Shown here piece by piece: positions 32,735-41,314 of a stretch of DNA of 64,000 bases. The notes under the pieces were generated by a model. It ran no database searches and was not told where the DNA came from. It worked only from the letters and a program-made list of their open reading frames with translations. Source of the stretch: Pseudactinotalea sp. HY158 (lineage in GTDB: Bacteria > Actinomycetota > Actinomycetes > Actinomycetales > Beutenbergiaceae). A program made the position numbers and the translations under genes. Numbering within the stretch: position 1 is the first letter of the stretch; each line of letters starts with the position of its first letter. The stretch covers positions 1,364,001-1,428,000 of the forward strand of contig NZ_CP045920.1 of assembly GCF_009660225.1 (NCBI RefSeq), in the 5' to 3' direction.

Positions 32735-33978
32735 CCTCCCAGTCCGTTCTGTTCGACGCCCCCGGGCCGAGGGCGCGCCGCCGGCAGGTCTACGGCAACA
32801 TCGTCGGCGCGCTCGTCGTGTTGGGCATCGGCGCCTACGTGATCTGGCAGCTCGCCGACCACGGGCAGTTCGCGGGCGAGCTGTGGGAGCCGATCTTCAC
32901 CGCCCGGGCCTGGAGGTTCTACTTCCTGCCGGGGCTGCAGAACACCGTGATCGCGGCCCTCTACTCGGTCGTGCTCGCGCTCGTGTTCGGGATGCTCTTC
33001 GGCGTCGGGCGGCTCGCCGCCAACCGCGCGCTGCGGTGGGCCTGCGGGATCATCGTCGAGTTCTTCCGGGCGGTGCCCGTGCTCATCATGATGATCGCGG
33101 CCTGGTTCCTGCTGTCGGGCTTCGACGTCATCCCGTCGGAGTCCGCGCCCATGTACGCGGTGATTATCGGTCTCACCCTGTACAACGGGGCGGTCATCGC
33201 CGAGCTCGTGCGTTCCGGGGTCTTCGGGCTGCCGAAGGGGCAGCGGGAGGCGGGCCTGGCGATCGGGATGACCCGGGGCCAGTCGATCCGCTCGATCGAG
33301 CTGCCGCAGGCGCTGCTGGCGATGCTGCCGGCCCTCGTGAGCCAGTTCATCATCATCCTCAAGGACTCGGCCCTCGGCTACATCATCACCTACTCCGAGT
33401 TGCTGCGCGCGGCGCGCCTGCTCGGCAGCGACGCCCCCTACCCGATCCTGCAGACGATGTTCGTGGCCGCCGTCATCTTCATCGTCCTCAACTACGTGCT
33501 CTCGCGCATCGCGGAGGCGATCGCCGGCCGGATCGGTCGGCGCACGAGCGGCAGGTCCCGGGCCGCCGGGGCCGCGGTCGAGGGCAACGTGACCGCGCCC
33601 GCGCTCGGCGTCGGCGGCCGCGAGGAGAGGAGCCGGGGCGCTGATCGCGTCTGGACGGCGCCCGCTCGCCCCGGTCGTCGACGTGGACTCCCGCTCGGGT
33701 CGCCGGGGCTCGTCGGCGGGCCGCGCGGATCGCGCGGGGAACTTCTTGCGTCGTGGCGACCAGGGATGTTCCCCGCTTGCGCCGGTGCGGGGTGCGCTCC
33801 ACCGGCTGGGGAACTTCTTGTGTCGTGGCGACCAGGGATGTTCCCCGCTTGCGCCGGGGCGGGGTGCGCTCCACCGGCTGGGGAACTTTTTGTGTCGTGG
33901 CGACCCGGGATGTTCCCCACGCCGCGTGCGGAGCGCCAGGTCAGTCGGCCCGGGCGAGGCTCACGGCCTCGATCGTGA
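32731..33978 (+). CDS. gluD: Glutamate ABC transporter permease GluD with repeat-derived C-terminal extension
   Basis: 415 residues, where the family usually has about 270 to 320. The membrane part is normal: FFRAVPVLIMMIAAWF and the EAA loop EAGLAIGMTRGQSIRSIELPQA are visible, and it ends near residue 275 with RIAEAIAGRIGRR. From about residue 336 the frame reads through three copies of a 72-bp tandem repeat, giving GELLVSWRPGMFPACAGAGC three times, and it stops 38 bp inside the converging tadG-like gene. The extension is probably a stop-codon loss or a frame kept open by the repeat, not a functional domain. Start overlaps gluC. Confidence 0.88.
   Translation: MTSQSVLFDAPGPRARRRQVYGNIVGALVVLGIGAYVIWQLADHGQFAGELWEPIFTARAWRFYFLPGLQNTVIAALYSVVLALVFGMLFGVGRLAANRALRWACGIIVEFFRAVPVLIMMIAAWFLLSGFDVIPSESAPMYAVIIGLTLYNGAVIAELVRSGVFGLPKGQREAGLAIGMTRGQSIRSIELPQALLAMLPALVSQFIIILKDSALGYIITYSELLRAARLLGSDAPYPILQTMFVAAVIFIVLNYVLSRIAEAIAGRIGRRTSGRSRAAGAAVEGNVTAPALGVGGREERSRGADRVWTAPARPGRRRGLPLGSPGLVGGPRGSRGELLASWRPGMFPACAGAGCAPPAGELLVSWRPGMFPACAGAGCAPPAGELFVSWRPGMFPTPRAERQVSRPGRGSRPRS
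33736..33919. repeat. Three 72-bp tandem repeats with internal hairpins
   Basis: Copies start at 33736, 33808 and 33880; the third is partial. Each unit begins GGGGAAC and has GTTCCCC 32 nt later, with GTCG/CGAC between, so it can fold into a long hairpin. A second hairpin (GCCGGTG / CACCGGC) fills the rest of the unit. The unit is a multiple of three and open in the gluD frame. It lies where a terminator between gluD and the converging Tad genes would be expected. Confidence 0.9.
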
Positions 33979-34390
33979 ATCCGTCGCTCCAGGGCACGAG
34001 CACCCAGGGGATGAGCGGGGGCCGGGCCCGGCTCGTCACGTGCACCCGGGCGGTGCGCCCGTCCGGGGTCGTCGCCGAGACGACGCGAAGGTGCTCGAAG
34101 CGCGACGTCGTCGTGGCCGGTGCGCCGGCGAGGTAGTCCGCGACCGAGGCCGCGACGCTCGCATCACTCAGGGTGACCTCGGATCCCGGATCGTCGAAGT
34201 AGAGGTCCTCGTCGAGGGCGTCGGCGGCGTCGGCCGCCATCGAATCGGCCAGGTCGAACAGCTGCTTCCGTTCGAGGTAGATCGATGCGATCGACCCGAG
34301 CACCATGACGAGCGCGAGCACCACGACCCCGAGTGCGATCGAGAGCAGCAACACCTGACCCTCGTCGGAACCGGCCCGCCGCATGCTCAC
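33941..34390 (-). CDS. TadG-like pilus-assembly protein
   Basis: 149 residues from the GTG that overlaps the upstream stop (GTGA); an ATG two codons later is the alternative. The N-terminus has the pseudopilin-like DEGQVLLLS followed by a transmembrane helix and SIYLERKQLFDLADSMAADAAD, as in Rv3654c-type/TadG-like actinobacterial proteins. The rest is an extracytosolic beta-rich domain. It is the last gene of the flp-like/tadE/tadE/tadG block, all coupled by four-base overlaps, and ends inside the gluD tail region. Confidence 0.75.
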   Translation of the reverse strand: MSMRRAGSDEGQVLLLSIALGVVVLALVMVLGSIASIYLERKQLFDLADSMAADAADALDEDLYFDDPGSEVTLSDASVAASVADYLAGAPATTTSRFEHLRVVSATTPDGRTARVHVTSRARPPLIPWVLVPWSDGFTIEAVSLARAD

Positions 34391-34869
34391 GGTCGCTCCC
34401 GGAATCGGTCGATGCCCGTGGTCGCGCTCGCCTCGATCCGCACGGACGACCTCGTCGCGTCGGCGACCACGTCGGGCAGCAGCGGCAGATCCACCGTGGC
34501 CGCCACGGCGACGTGGACATACGCCCCCGGGCTCAGGCACGGGTCGTCCGAGCAGGTGACGGCCACGGCGGCCTGCGGATCGACGTCGATGCCCTGGTCG
34601 GCGAAGGCCAACTCGACGGCCTGATGCATGGTGACCAGGGCGTCGTCCATACTCTCGGCCGCGGCGATGATCCGCCCGGCCTCGCGCGCGGCCCCCTCCG
34701 CGGCGAATGCGGCGGCCTCCACCCGGGCGAGGGTGAGCACGAGGTAGACCGTGGGCACGAGCAGCAGGAGGGTCACCCCGAGGAACTCCACGACCGCGCT
34801 GCCCGAATCCCCGCCCGCGGCCACCCGCGCCAGGCGTGCCCGGAGTCGGGCGAGGGGCCGGCCGGTCAT
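34387..34869 (-). CDS. TadE-like minor pilin (second copy)
   Basis: 160 residues. An N-terminal basic segment, then the pseudopilin motif DSGSAVVEF, a single transmembrane helix and the conserved Ala-rich stalk (EGAAREAGRIIAAAESM) identify it as TadE-like. A later CSDDPC pair could form a disulfide outside the cell. The ATG at 34869 overlaps the stop of the preceding gene (ATGA). The frame is open far upstream but antisense-like there. Confidence 0.82.
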   Translation of the reverse strand: MTGRPLARLRARLARVAAGGDSGSAVVEFLGVTLLLLVPTVYLVLTLARVEAAAFAAEGAAREAGRIIAAAESMDDALVTMHQAVELAFADQGIDVDPQAAVAVTCSDDPCLSPGAYVHVAVAATVDLPLLPDVVADATRSSVRIEASATTGIDRFRERP

Positions 34870-35276
34870 TCGGCCACCGCCCGGCCGGAGACGTCGACGA
34901 CCGCGGGGCCGAGCAGGCCGAACAGCGGCAGCGGGGCCCGCACGTGGATCACGACGGCCTGCCGGGCCGGGCCCGTCGACGGGTGCAGCGGCGTGTACTC
35001 GGCCCGGACGTCGGCGGCATAGGCCGCCGGCAGGGTGCCGGTGATGAGCTCGCGCGCGCGGCGGGCGCCGTCGTCCAGGCCGCTGCCGTACCGGGCCGCG
35101 TATCGGGCACCCTCGGCGGCGCTGTCGATGAGCACCGTGCGCACGTGCAGCGCCAGCGCGAGTTGCATCACGCCCACGCACAGCGTGATCACCAGGACGC
35201 TCACGAGCACGAAGTCGACGATCGCCGAGCCGGAGTCACTCCGGCGGTGCTCCGGGGCGGCGCCGGCGGGACTCAT
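34866..35276 (-). CDS. TadE-like minor pilin (first copy)
   Basis: 136 residues. The pseudopilin motif DSGSAIVDF near residue 15 is followed by a transmembrane helix and the AAEGARYAARYGS stalk typical of TadE. Its start overlaps the flp-like gene (ATGA) and its stop overlaps the second tadE. It is the canonical TadE of the locus; the second copy probably pairs with it in the pilus base. Confidence 0.85.
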   Translation of the reverse strand: MSPAGAAPEHRRSDSGSAIVDFVLVSVLVITLCVGVMQLALALHVRTVLIDSAAEGARYAARYGSGLDDGARRARELITGTLPAAYAADVRAEYTPLHPSTGPARQAVVIHVRAPLPLFGLLGPAVVDVSGRAVAE

Positions 35277-35491
35277 GCCCCCAGGATGCGGTCGATCGCC
35301 GTGTTGAAGACGTTCGTCAACGCCTCGCCCGCGAGCGCCCAGATGAGGATGACGAGTCCCGCCGTCATGACGACGATCATCACCCAGCCCGGGATGTCGC
35401 CCCGGTCCTCGCGCACGAGCCGCTGCCACGGTGCGGGTCGTGGCGCCCGGTGACGGCTCCGGTCGCCGCGCCGGAATAGTCGACGGGTCAT
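35273..35491 (-). CDS. Flp-pilin-like small membrane protein
   Basis: 72 residues. A long basic N-terminus (RRLFRRGDRSRHR) leads to EDRGDIPGWVMIVVM and a single transmembrane helix, then NVFNTAIDRILGA. Position before tadE and the helix at the expected place suggest the structural pilin or a small inner-membrane partner. However, the Glu-Tyr pair right after the cleavage glycine of Flp pilins is missing (Gly-Asp-Ile-Pro-Gly-Trp instead), so prepilin processing is uncertain. AGGAG stands 6 nt before the ATG. Confidence 0.65.
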   Translation of the reverse strand: MTRRLFRRGDRSRHRAPRPAPWQRLVREDRGDIPGWVMIVVMTAGLVILIWALAGEALTNVFNTAIDRILGA

Positions 35492-35612
35492 CGTTGACTC
35501 CTCATGTGACACTCCTCGAGTCTGCCTGAGGATCCACGCTACGCGGCCGGGAGTCGAAATGGTGCCGGTTCGGGGGCCTTGTGGATACGGCGGGTGGAGG
35601 GAGTGCGGGCGG

Positions 35613-36692
35613 CTACTCCGAGCCGGTCGAGCCGGTCGAGCCGGTCGAGCCGGTCGAGTCCGCGGAGTCCCGGCCGGCGAGGCGGAGCCGGCGCCCGGCG
35701 TCGATGTCGGCCTGCAGCCTCCGGTCGCCCTTGACGATCTTGGCGTCGTCGCGCACCGGCAATTGAATGTCCCGCTCCGCGGCGATCCCGGCCGCCAATT
35801 CGCGGGAGCGCTCGAGCTCGGCGTCGAACTCCGCCCCGAAGACCAGGGCGAGGTTCGTGATCCACAGCCACAGCAGGAAGATGATGAGGCCGGCGAACGC
35901 GCCATAGGTCGTGGCGTAGGAGGCGAAGTTCGCGAGGTAGAGCCCGAAGCCGACCGAGGCGACGATCCACACGACGATCGCGACCGCGGCCCCGGCGCTG
36001 ATCCAGCGAAACCTCGGCTGCTTCACGTTCGGGGTGGCGTAGTACAGCAGGGCCACGATGATGAGCACGATCACGAGCACGATCGGCCACTTCGCAAAGC
36101 TCCACACGGTCACGACGGTCGAACTCAACCCGATCGCCTCCCCGATCGCGGCGGCCACGCCGCCGGAGAGCACGAGCATGAGCGCGGCGGCGACGACGAG
36201 CACGAGCACCGCGAGCGTCACGAGGAGCATGAGCGGGCGCAGCTTCCAGACCGGCCGTCCCTCACGGACCCCGTAGACCCGGTTCACGGCGCGGCTGAAC
36301 GCGGTGACGTAGGCGGAGGACGACCACAGGGCCGTGACCAGGCCGAAGATCAGGGCCAGTCCGGCGCCCGGAGCGGTCGCGAGCGATCCGATCACCGGCG
36401 CGATCGTCTCCGAGGCGGAGGATCCGAGGACCCGCTCGAGCACCGGCATGACCGTCTCGAGGGTCTGCTGGCGTTGCCCGAGAATGCCCAGGAGGGAGAG
36501 CGCGGCGATGAGGCCGGGGAAGACCGCCAGCACCGAATAGTAGGTGAGCGCGGCGGCCAGGTCGGTTCCCTGGTCGGACAGGAACCCGCGGACGGCGCGA
36601 CCGGTGGCGTAGCGCCAGCCGGCGGGCGGGATCTCGGCCGGCGATCCGGAGGCGGTGCTGCGCTCGGAACTCGGCGTCGGATCGGTGTTCAC
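35613..36692 (-). CDS. YihY/UPF0761 (formerly BrkB) family membrane protein
   Basis: 359 residues with six predicted transmembrane helices. The family core LAAALTYYSVLAVFPGLIAAL and SAYVTAFSRAVNRVYGVREGRP, then YATPNVKQPRFRWISAGA and YLANFASYATTYGAFAGLI, are clear. The function is unknown despite older names. The GTG start has GGAGG four nt upstream. The C-terminal tail ends in four Ser-Thr-Gly repeats encoded by a 9-bp tandem repeat. It separates the two halves of the Tad locus. Confidence 0.88.
   Translation of the reverse strand: MNTDPTPSSERSTASGSPAEIPPAGWRYATGRAVRGFLSDQGTDLAAALTYYSVLAVFPGLIAALSLLGILGQRQQTLETVMPVLERVLGSSASETIAPVIGSLATAPGAGLALIFGLVTALWSSSAYVTAFSRAVNRVYGVREGRPVWKLRPLMLLVTLAVLVLVVAAALMLVLSGGVAAAIGEAIGLSSTVVTVWSFAKWPIVLVIVLIIVALLYYATPNVKQPRFRWISAGAAVAIVVWIVASVGFGLYLANFASYATTYGAFAGLIIFLLWLWITNLALVFGAEFDAELERSRELAAGIAAERDIQLPVRDDAKIVKGDRRLQADIDAGRRLRLAGRDSADSTGSTGSTGSTGSE
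35620..35655. repeat. Four 9-bp tandem repeats in the YihY C-terminus
   Basis: GAGCCGGTC is repeated four times, encoding (Ser-Thr-Gly) units at the protein C-terminus, nine bases before the stop. Likely slippage-prone. Confidence 0.85.
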
Positions 36693-36819
36693 AGGGCCTC
36701 CAGGTGATCGACGCTCGACTGCCACGCTCCTCGGTTCCCAGCCTACGTGCCCTGGTGGCGGGGGGACACGGTGTGGCACGGTTGACGGGAGGGTCGGAAC
36801 GACAGAACGGACGACGCTG

Positions 36820-37029
36820 ATGAGAAGGTCATGGGCGGACCAGCCGCCACGCATCAAGGTCCTCGTGTGCGCGCTCGCCGGGATCCAGCTCGGACTGCTC
36901 GGTGCGGCCCACTGGGACCTGTCCCACCGTGACGCGGCGCAGATCCGCGGCTCCAAGGGGAGATGGCGCGCGATCACGTTGATCAACTTCGTCGGCCCGA
37001 TCTGGTACTTCGCGAGAGGTCGGCGCTGA
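36820..37029 (+). CDS. Small membrane protein (PLDc_N-like)
   Basis: 69 residues. Two hydrophobic segments (about 12-30 and 50-64) surround a basic loop (SHRDAAQIRGSKGRWR), ending in FVGPIWYFARGRR. The closing F-x-G-P-x-x-Y-F-x-x-G-R pattern is that of the PLDc_N family of short membrane proteins, which have no known function alone. It lies on the opposite strand to the Tad genes on both sides. No strong ribosome binding site. Confidence 0.65.
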   Translation: MRRSWADQPPRIKVLVCALAGIQLGLLGAAHWDLSHRDAAQIRGSKGRWRAITLINFVGPIWYFARGRR

Positions 37030-37065
37030 CGCGCCCAGCCGCTCACCCGTCCTCCCACCCGGGCC

Positions 37066-37995
37066 TTACCCGAGCGAGAGCACACTCAAGCCCGGGAACA
37101 GCGCGAAGAGCACGGTGATCGGGAGGATGAGGAAGACGACCGGGATCATCATGGCGACCTCCTTGCGGCCGGCCGCCTCCATGAGTTCCCGGTGCCCGAT
37201 CACCCGGGCGTCCACGGCCTGGGACTGGAGCACCTCGGCCAGCGGCGTCCCGCGTTCGATGGCGGTGGCCACCCCGTCGGTGAACCGGGCGATCGCCGGC
37301 AGGTCGGTGCGCCCGGCCATCCGTTCGAGCGCCTCCGCCACTCCCCGGCCGGAGCGCACGTCGGCCAGGGTCCGGTCGATCTCCGCCGCGAGCACCCCCG
37401 AGGTCGTGGCGGCGAGTCGTTCGAGCGCCGCCAGGGGAGACTCACCGGCGCTGATCGCCAACGCCAGCAGCTCGGCGACCGTGGGGAACTCGGCCGCCAT
37501 CGCCCGCTCCCGGTCGCGCACGGCGCGGGTGAGCAGGTGGTCGCGCAGGAGCGCCCCGGTCAGGGCGCACAGGAGCACGAGCACCGTGAGCGGCACGAGC
37601 CGCACCCCGCGGGTGGCACCGACGAGCAGAGCGAGGGCCAGGCCGCCGGCGAGCCCGCCGACCGCCCACAGCACCTGCTCGATCCGGAAGGCCTCGACGT
37701 TCGGCTCCGAGCCGGTGCGCACGAGCCGGCGCTCGATCGAACCCGACCGTGATCCGAGCCGTTCCAACAGCCGTCCGATGTCGGTCAGCACCGGTGCGAT
37801 GATCCGCTCGACGTACGGGAACGGGGTGGCCCGGGCGGCGAGCAGCGCGGAGGTGGCCGGAGCCTCCCGCAGGTAGGGGCCGACCCGGTCGATGAGCCGC
37901 GGCCGGCGTGCACTCACCCGCCAGGCCACGAGCGCGGCGCCCAATCCGAACAGCAACCCCACGACCGCGCCGGTCGCGCTCAGGCTCTCGGTCAT
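37066..37995 (-). CDS. tadC: TadC-type pilus platform protein (T2SSF family)
   Basis: 309 residues with transmembrane helices at the N-terminus, in the middle (about 125-165) and at the C-terminus. The T2SSF cytosolic domain shows FPTVAELLALAISAGESPLAALERLA and RGVAEALERMAGRTDLPAI. It forms the inner-membrane platform with TadB. The ATG overlaps the tadB stop (ATGA). The ORF is open far upstream, but that part is antisense-like. Confidence 0.85.
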   Translation of the reverse strand: MTESLSATGAVVGLLFGLGAALVAWRVSARRPRLIDRVGPYLREAPATSALLAARATPFPYVERIIAPVLTDIGRLLERLGSRSGSIERRLVRTGSEPNVEAFRIEQVLWAVGGLAGGLALALLVGATRGVRLVPLTVLVLLCALTGALLRDHLLTRAVRDRERAMAAEFPTVAELLALAISAGESPLAALERLAATTSGVLAAEIDRTLADVRSGRGVAEALERMAGRTDLPAIARFTDGVATAIERGTPLAEVLQSQAVDARVIGHRELMEAAGRKEVAMMIPVVFLILPITVLFALFPGLSVLSLG

Positions 37996-38852
37996 CGCAG
38001 CACCCGCGCGTCCTCCGGCAGCCGGCCGATGCGGACCATGAGTGCGTAGGCCACGACGGTCACCGCGGCGCCGATGACGAGCACGACGACCCCGGCCGCG
38101 GTGTCGAACGCGCGGGCCGTCTCCCCCCTCGTGGCGAGCAGCGCGAGCACGATCCAGGGTGCGACGGCGGCCACGCGCGCACCGTTGACGGTCCAGGACT
38201 GGCGGGCGGCGAGTTCGGCCCGGGTGCGCAGGTCGTCGCGCAGGAACTGCGAGAGCGTGCGCAGCAGCCGGCCCAACTCGGTGCCGCCGACCTCCCTCGT
38301 GAGGCGGAGCGCCTCGATGATCCGATCTGCCACCGGGTCGGCGAGCCTGTCCTTGAGCAGGTCGAGGGAGTCCGAGAACCGGCCGGTGGCGCGATAGTCG
38401 GCGGCGAAGACGGCGAAGTCGGGCCGGAGTTCGGCCGGGCCCCGGTCGGCGAGCGCCAGCATCGCCTCGGGCAGCGACATGCCGGCGCGGATCGCGGAGA
38501 GCAGGTCGTCGACGACGTCCGGCCACAGTTCCCGGACCTCCCGGATGCGGCGCCGGGCCCGGAACTGCACGTAGCCCGCGGGAGCCGCGGCCGCCATGAG
38601 GGCGAAGGAGCACGAGACCGCGACCGAGCCGCTCAGGGCGAGCCCGCCGAGATAGACGACGAGCGCGAGCCCGATCGAGACGGCGGCGAGCGCCGTGGGG
38701 GTGACCTGATGCATGCCCGCCTGCGTGAGCCGGTCGTGTGCCCGCGCCCGCCAGGAGGACGGAGCAGACTCCTTCGGTGGCGGCGGATCCCAGCAGGACC
38801 ACCAGATGCACACGAGGCCCGCGCCGAGCAGCAGGCCGGTCACCGTGCCCAT
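37992..38852 (-). CDS. tadB: TadB-type pilus platform protein (T2SSF family)
   Basis: 286 residues. An N-terminal transmembrane helix, then two more (about 53-93), then the T2SSF domain (ELWPDVVDDLLSAIRAGMSLPEAM, DPVADRIIEALRLTREVGGTELG) and C-terminal helices. The start at 38852 lies 13 bases inside tadA. Partner of TadC. The order tadA-tadB-tadC is that of actinobacterial Tad loci; the regulator tadZ is not present here. Confidence 0.85.
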   Translation of the reverse strand: MGTVTGLLLGAGLVCIWWSCWDPPPPKESAPSSWRARAHDRLTQAGMHQVTPTALAAVSIGLALVVYLGGLALSGSVAVSCSFALMAAAAPAGYVQFRARRRIREVRELWPDVVDDLLSAIRAGMSLPEAMLALADRGPAELRPDFAVFAADYRATGRFSDSLDLLKDRLADPVADRIIEALRLTREVGGTELGRLLRTLSQFLRDDLRTRAELAARQSWTVNGARVAAVAPWIVLALLATRGETARAFDTAAGVVVLVIGAAVTVVAYALMVRIGRLPEDARVLR

Positions 38853-40087
38853 GAGCGCTCCGGGGCGGGCTGGAGGAGATCGGCCAGGTCGTAGCCGAGC
38901 CGGTGGAACCGCTCCTCGTGCGGGGGCATGCCGTCGCCGCGCGCGAGTCGGCCCTCCCGCAGTTCGAACAGCGTGGCCGTCTCGATCACGGAGCCCTCGA
39001 CGCGACCGGTGACGGCGAGGATCTCGCGGGTGCGACGATGCCCGTCCCGATCGAGGTCGAGGTGCACGATGAGATCGATCGCGCTCGCGACCGTCGGCAC
39101 GACGAACCGGTCGGAGATGTTCTCTCCGGCCAGCAGCGGCAGGGTGCACATCTTCACCAGGGCCTCCCGCGCGGAGTTCGCGTGCACGGTGGCCATGCCC
39201 GGGATGCCGCTGTTGAGCGCGATGAGCAGGTCGAGCGCCTCCGCCTCACGCACCTCCCCGATGATCAGCCGGTTCGGCCGCATCCGCAGGGCCTCCTTGA
39301 CGAGCCGGCGCAGCGGGATCTCGCCGGTGCCCTCGAGGTTCGGCTGGCGGCACTGCATCGCCACGACGTCCCTGCCCGCGGGCCGCAGCTCGAACACCTC
39401 CTCGCACGTGATCACGTGCTCCCCGCCGGGGATCGCGCCGGCGAGGCTGTTCAGCGCCGTCGTCTTTCCGGCCTGGGTGGCGCCGGAGACGAGGATGCTC
39501 AGTCCGGCTGTGACGGAGGCCTCGAGGAAGGTCGCGGCCGCCGGGGTGAGGGAGCCGAGGTCGACGAGGTCGCGGATGTGGTCGGCGCGGGCGATGTACT
39601 TGCGGATGTTCACCGCCCAGTGCCGGCGGGTGACGTCGGGGATGACCACGTGGAGCCGCTCCCCGCCGGGCAGGGAGGCGTCGACGAACGGGGTGCTCAG
39701 GTCGAGGCGGCGCCCGGTGGAGCGCAGCATCCGTTCGACCAGGTCGTGCACCTGCCGCTCGGTGAGCAGCGTGGTGGTCAGTTCGGCCTTGCCGTGTCGG
39801 GCCACGAAGACCAGGCCGGGTTCGTTGATCCAGATCTCCTCGATCTCCGGGTCGTCGAGGTAGCGCTGGAGCGGCCCGAAGCCCACGACCACGTCGTGCA
39901 GGGCCTTGGCGGCCTCGGTGAGGTCGGGCAGCTGCGGAACGATCCCGCGCAGCGAGCGGGTCTCGTAGTCGGCGAGTGCCTCGGCGATGAGCTCGCGGGT
40001 CCGGGTGTCGTCGCGTGCCGGGTCGAGTCCGCGGCGACGGATGAGTTCGCGGACCTCGACTTCGAGCAACTGTGCGGCAGTGGACAT
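38840..40087 (-). CDS. tadA: TadA/CpaF pilus-assembly ATPase
   Basis: 415 residues of the type II/IV secretion ATPase family. Walker A is GATQAGKTTALNS near residue 200, the Asp-box/Walker B region is LRMRPNRLIIGEVREAEAL, and the His box includes GMATVHANSAREAL. The N-terminal domain (DDPEIEEIWINEPGLVFVARHG) is complete. It drives pilus assembly from the cytosolic side. It is the first gene of the block and overlaps tadB by 13 bases. Confidence 0.92.
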   Translation of the reverse strand: MSTAAQLLEVEVRELIRRRGLDPARDDTRTRELIAEALADYETRSLRGIVPQLPDLTEAAKALHDVVVGFGPLQRYLDDPEIEEIWINEPGLVFVARHGKAELTTTLLTERQVHDLVERMLRSTGRRLDLSTPFVDASLPGGERLHVVIPDVTRRHWAVNIRKYIARADHIRDLVDLGSLTPAAATFLEASVTAGLSILVSGATQAGKTTALNSLAGAIPGGEHVITCEEVFELRPAGRDVVAMQCRQPNLEGTGEIPLRRLVKEALRMRPNRLIIGEVREAEALDLLIALNSGIPGMATVHANSAREALVKMCTLPLLAGENISDRFVVPTVASAIDLIVHLDLDRDGHRRTREILAVTGRVEGSVIETATLFELREGRLARGDGMPPHEERFHRLGYDLADLLQPAPERSWAR

Positions 40088-40165
40088 GGTGAGCCTCGAG
40101 GCACCAAGCTACGCGGAAACCGCGGGCGTGTCCGGGAGTTGGGGAGGCTGTGGACGACCCGGGCC

Positions 40166-41314
40166 CTACCGCGCCACGGCCGCCCCGATCGCCGCGATCG
40201 ACTCCCGCATGATCGGGGCGGGGGTGGCGAAGTTGTAGCGCAGGAAGCCGGGCGCCCCGCAGGCCGCGCCCGAGGTGGCGGCCACGCCGGCGTGGCTGCG
40301 CAGGTAGTCGGCCGGTTCCGCGGGCAGGCCTGCCTCGCGCAGGTCGAGCCAGCCGAGGTAGGTGCCCTCCGGCGGGATGTACTCGGCGCCGGGCAGGTGT
40401 TCGGCCACGAGGCCGGCGAGCTCGCGCCGGTTCGCGTCGAGGTAGCCGATCGTCGCGTCGAGCCAGTCGAGCGCGCCGGTGTAGGCGGCCGTGTGGGCGA
40501 TGACCCCGAGGGTCGAGGTCCCCTCCGCGGTTCGGCCGGCCCGTGCCTGCCACACCGCCCGGTCGGCGTCGTTGGAGAGCACGAGTTGGGCCGCCTTGAG
40601 GCCCGGCAGGTTCCACGCCTTCGAGGCCGAGGTGGCCGTGATCGTGTGTCCGGCCGTGGTCTCGTTCAGGCTCGCGTACGGCACGTGCCGGTGCCCGTCG
40701 AACACCAGCGGGGCGTGGATCTCGTCGGAGAACACTCGCCCGCCCTTGGCCTCGACCACCTCGGAGATCGCGAGCAGCTCCGCCGGCTCGAGTACCCGCC
40801 CGATCGGGTTGTGCGGGTTGCACAGCACGAACAGCTGGCCCGGCACCGTGAACGCCGCCGCCAGCGCGTCGAGATCGTAGACGTACCGGTCACCGTCGCG
40901 GACCATCGCCACCTGCACCACCTCCCGCGAGCAGTAGCCCGGGATCGTCAGGAACGGCATGTACGCGGGTGTGGGCACGATCACCGGGGAACCGGCCGGG
41001 GTGAACCGCTCGATGATCGCCGAGAGCGCGGTGAGCACGTCGGGCAGCGGTCGCACGTCGCCCGGGTCCACGGCCCAGCCGTACCGGTCGACGGCGAAGC
41101 CGGCGAACGCCTGCGCCAGGTCCGCCGTGAGCCGCGGCGGCAGGTAGCCCACGAGCCCGCGGGCGACCGCGTCGTGCAGCGCGGCGGCGATCGGCTCGGC
41201 CAGGCCGAAGTCCATCTCCGCGATCCACGCCCCCACGGACTCCGGGAACGCCGACCACTTCATGCCCCCGACGGCTCGCAGCTGCTCGGCGGTGATGGCG
41301 TCGTAGGCGCCCAT
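40166..41314 (-). CDS. MalY/PatB-type PLP aminotransferase / cystathionine beta-lyase
   Basis: 382 residues, fold-type I. The N-terminus has KWSAFPESVGAWIAEMDF, typical of MalY/PatB, and the PLP lysine is in TATSASKAWNLPGLKAAQ. The HNPIGRVLEPAELLAI segment and SDEIHAPLVFDGHRH complete the set. Such enzymes cleave cystathionine or cysteine conjugates or act as aminotransferases. The ATG at 41314 has AGAGGA 8 nt upstream. It has no operon partner; the tad genes follow on the same strand after 78 bp. Confidence 0.9.
   Translation of the reverse strand: MGAYDAITAEQLRAVGGMKWSAFPESVGAWIAEMDFGLAEPIAAALHDAVARGLVGYLPPRLTADLAQAFAGFAVDRYGWAVDPGDVRPLPDVLTALSAIIERFTPAGSPVIVPTPAYMPFLTIPGYCSREVVQVAMVRDGDRYVYDLDALAAAFTVPGQLFVLCNPHNPIGRVLEPAELLAISEVVEAKGGRVFSDEIHAPLVFDGHRHVPYASLNETTAGHTITATSASKAWNLPGLKAAQLVLSNDADRAVWQARAGRTAEGTSTLGVIAHTAAYTGALDWLDATIGYLDANRRELAGLVAEHLPGAEYIPPEGTYLGWLDLREAGLPAEPADYLRSHAGVAATSGAACGAPGFLRYNFATPAPIMRESIAAIGAAVAR

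Noticed and set aside
33736-33919. Possible CRISPR array at the 72-bp repeats.
   Set aside because: The copies are directly adjacent, with no spacers of similar length and varied sequence, and no cas genes are near.
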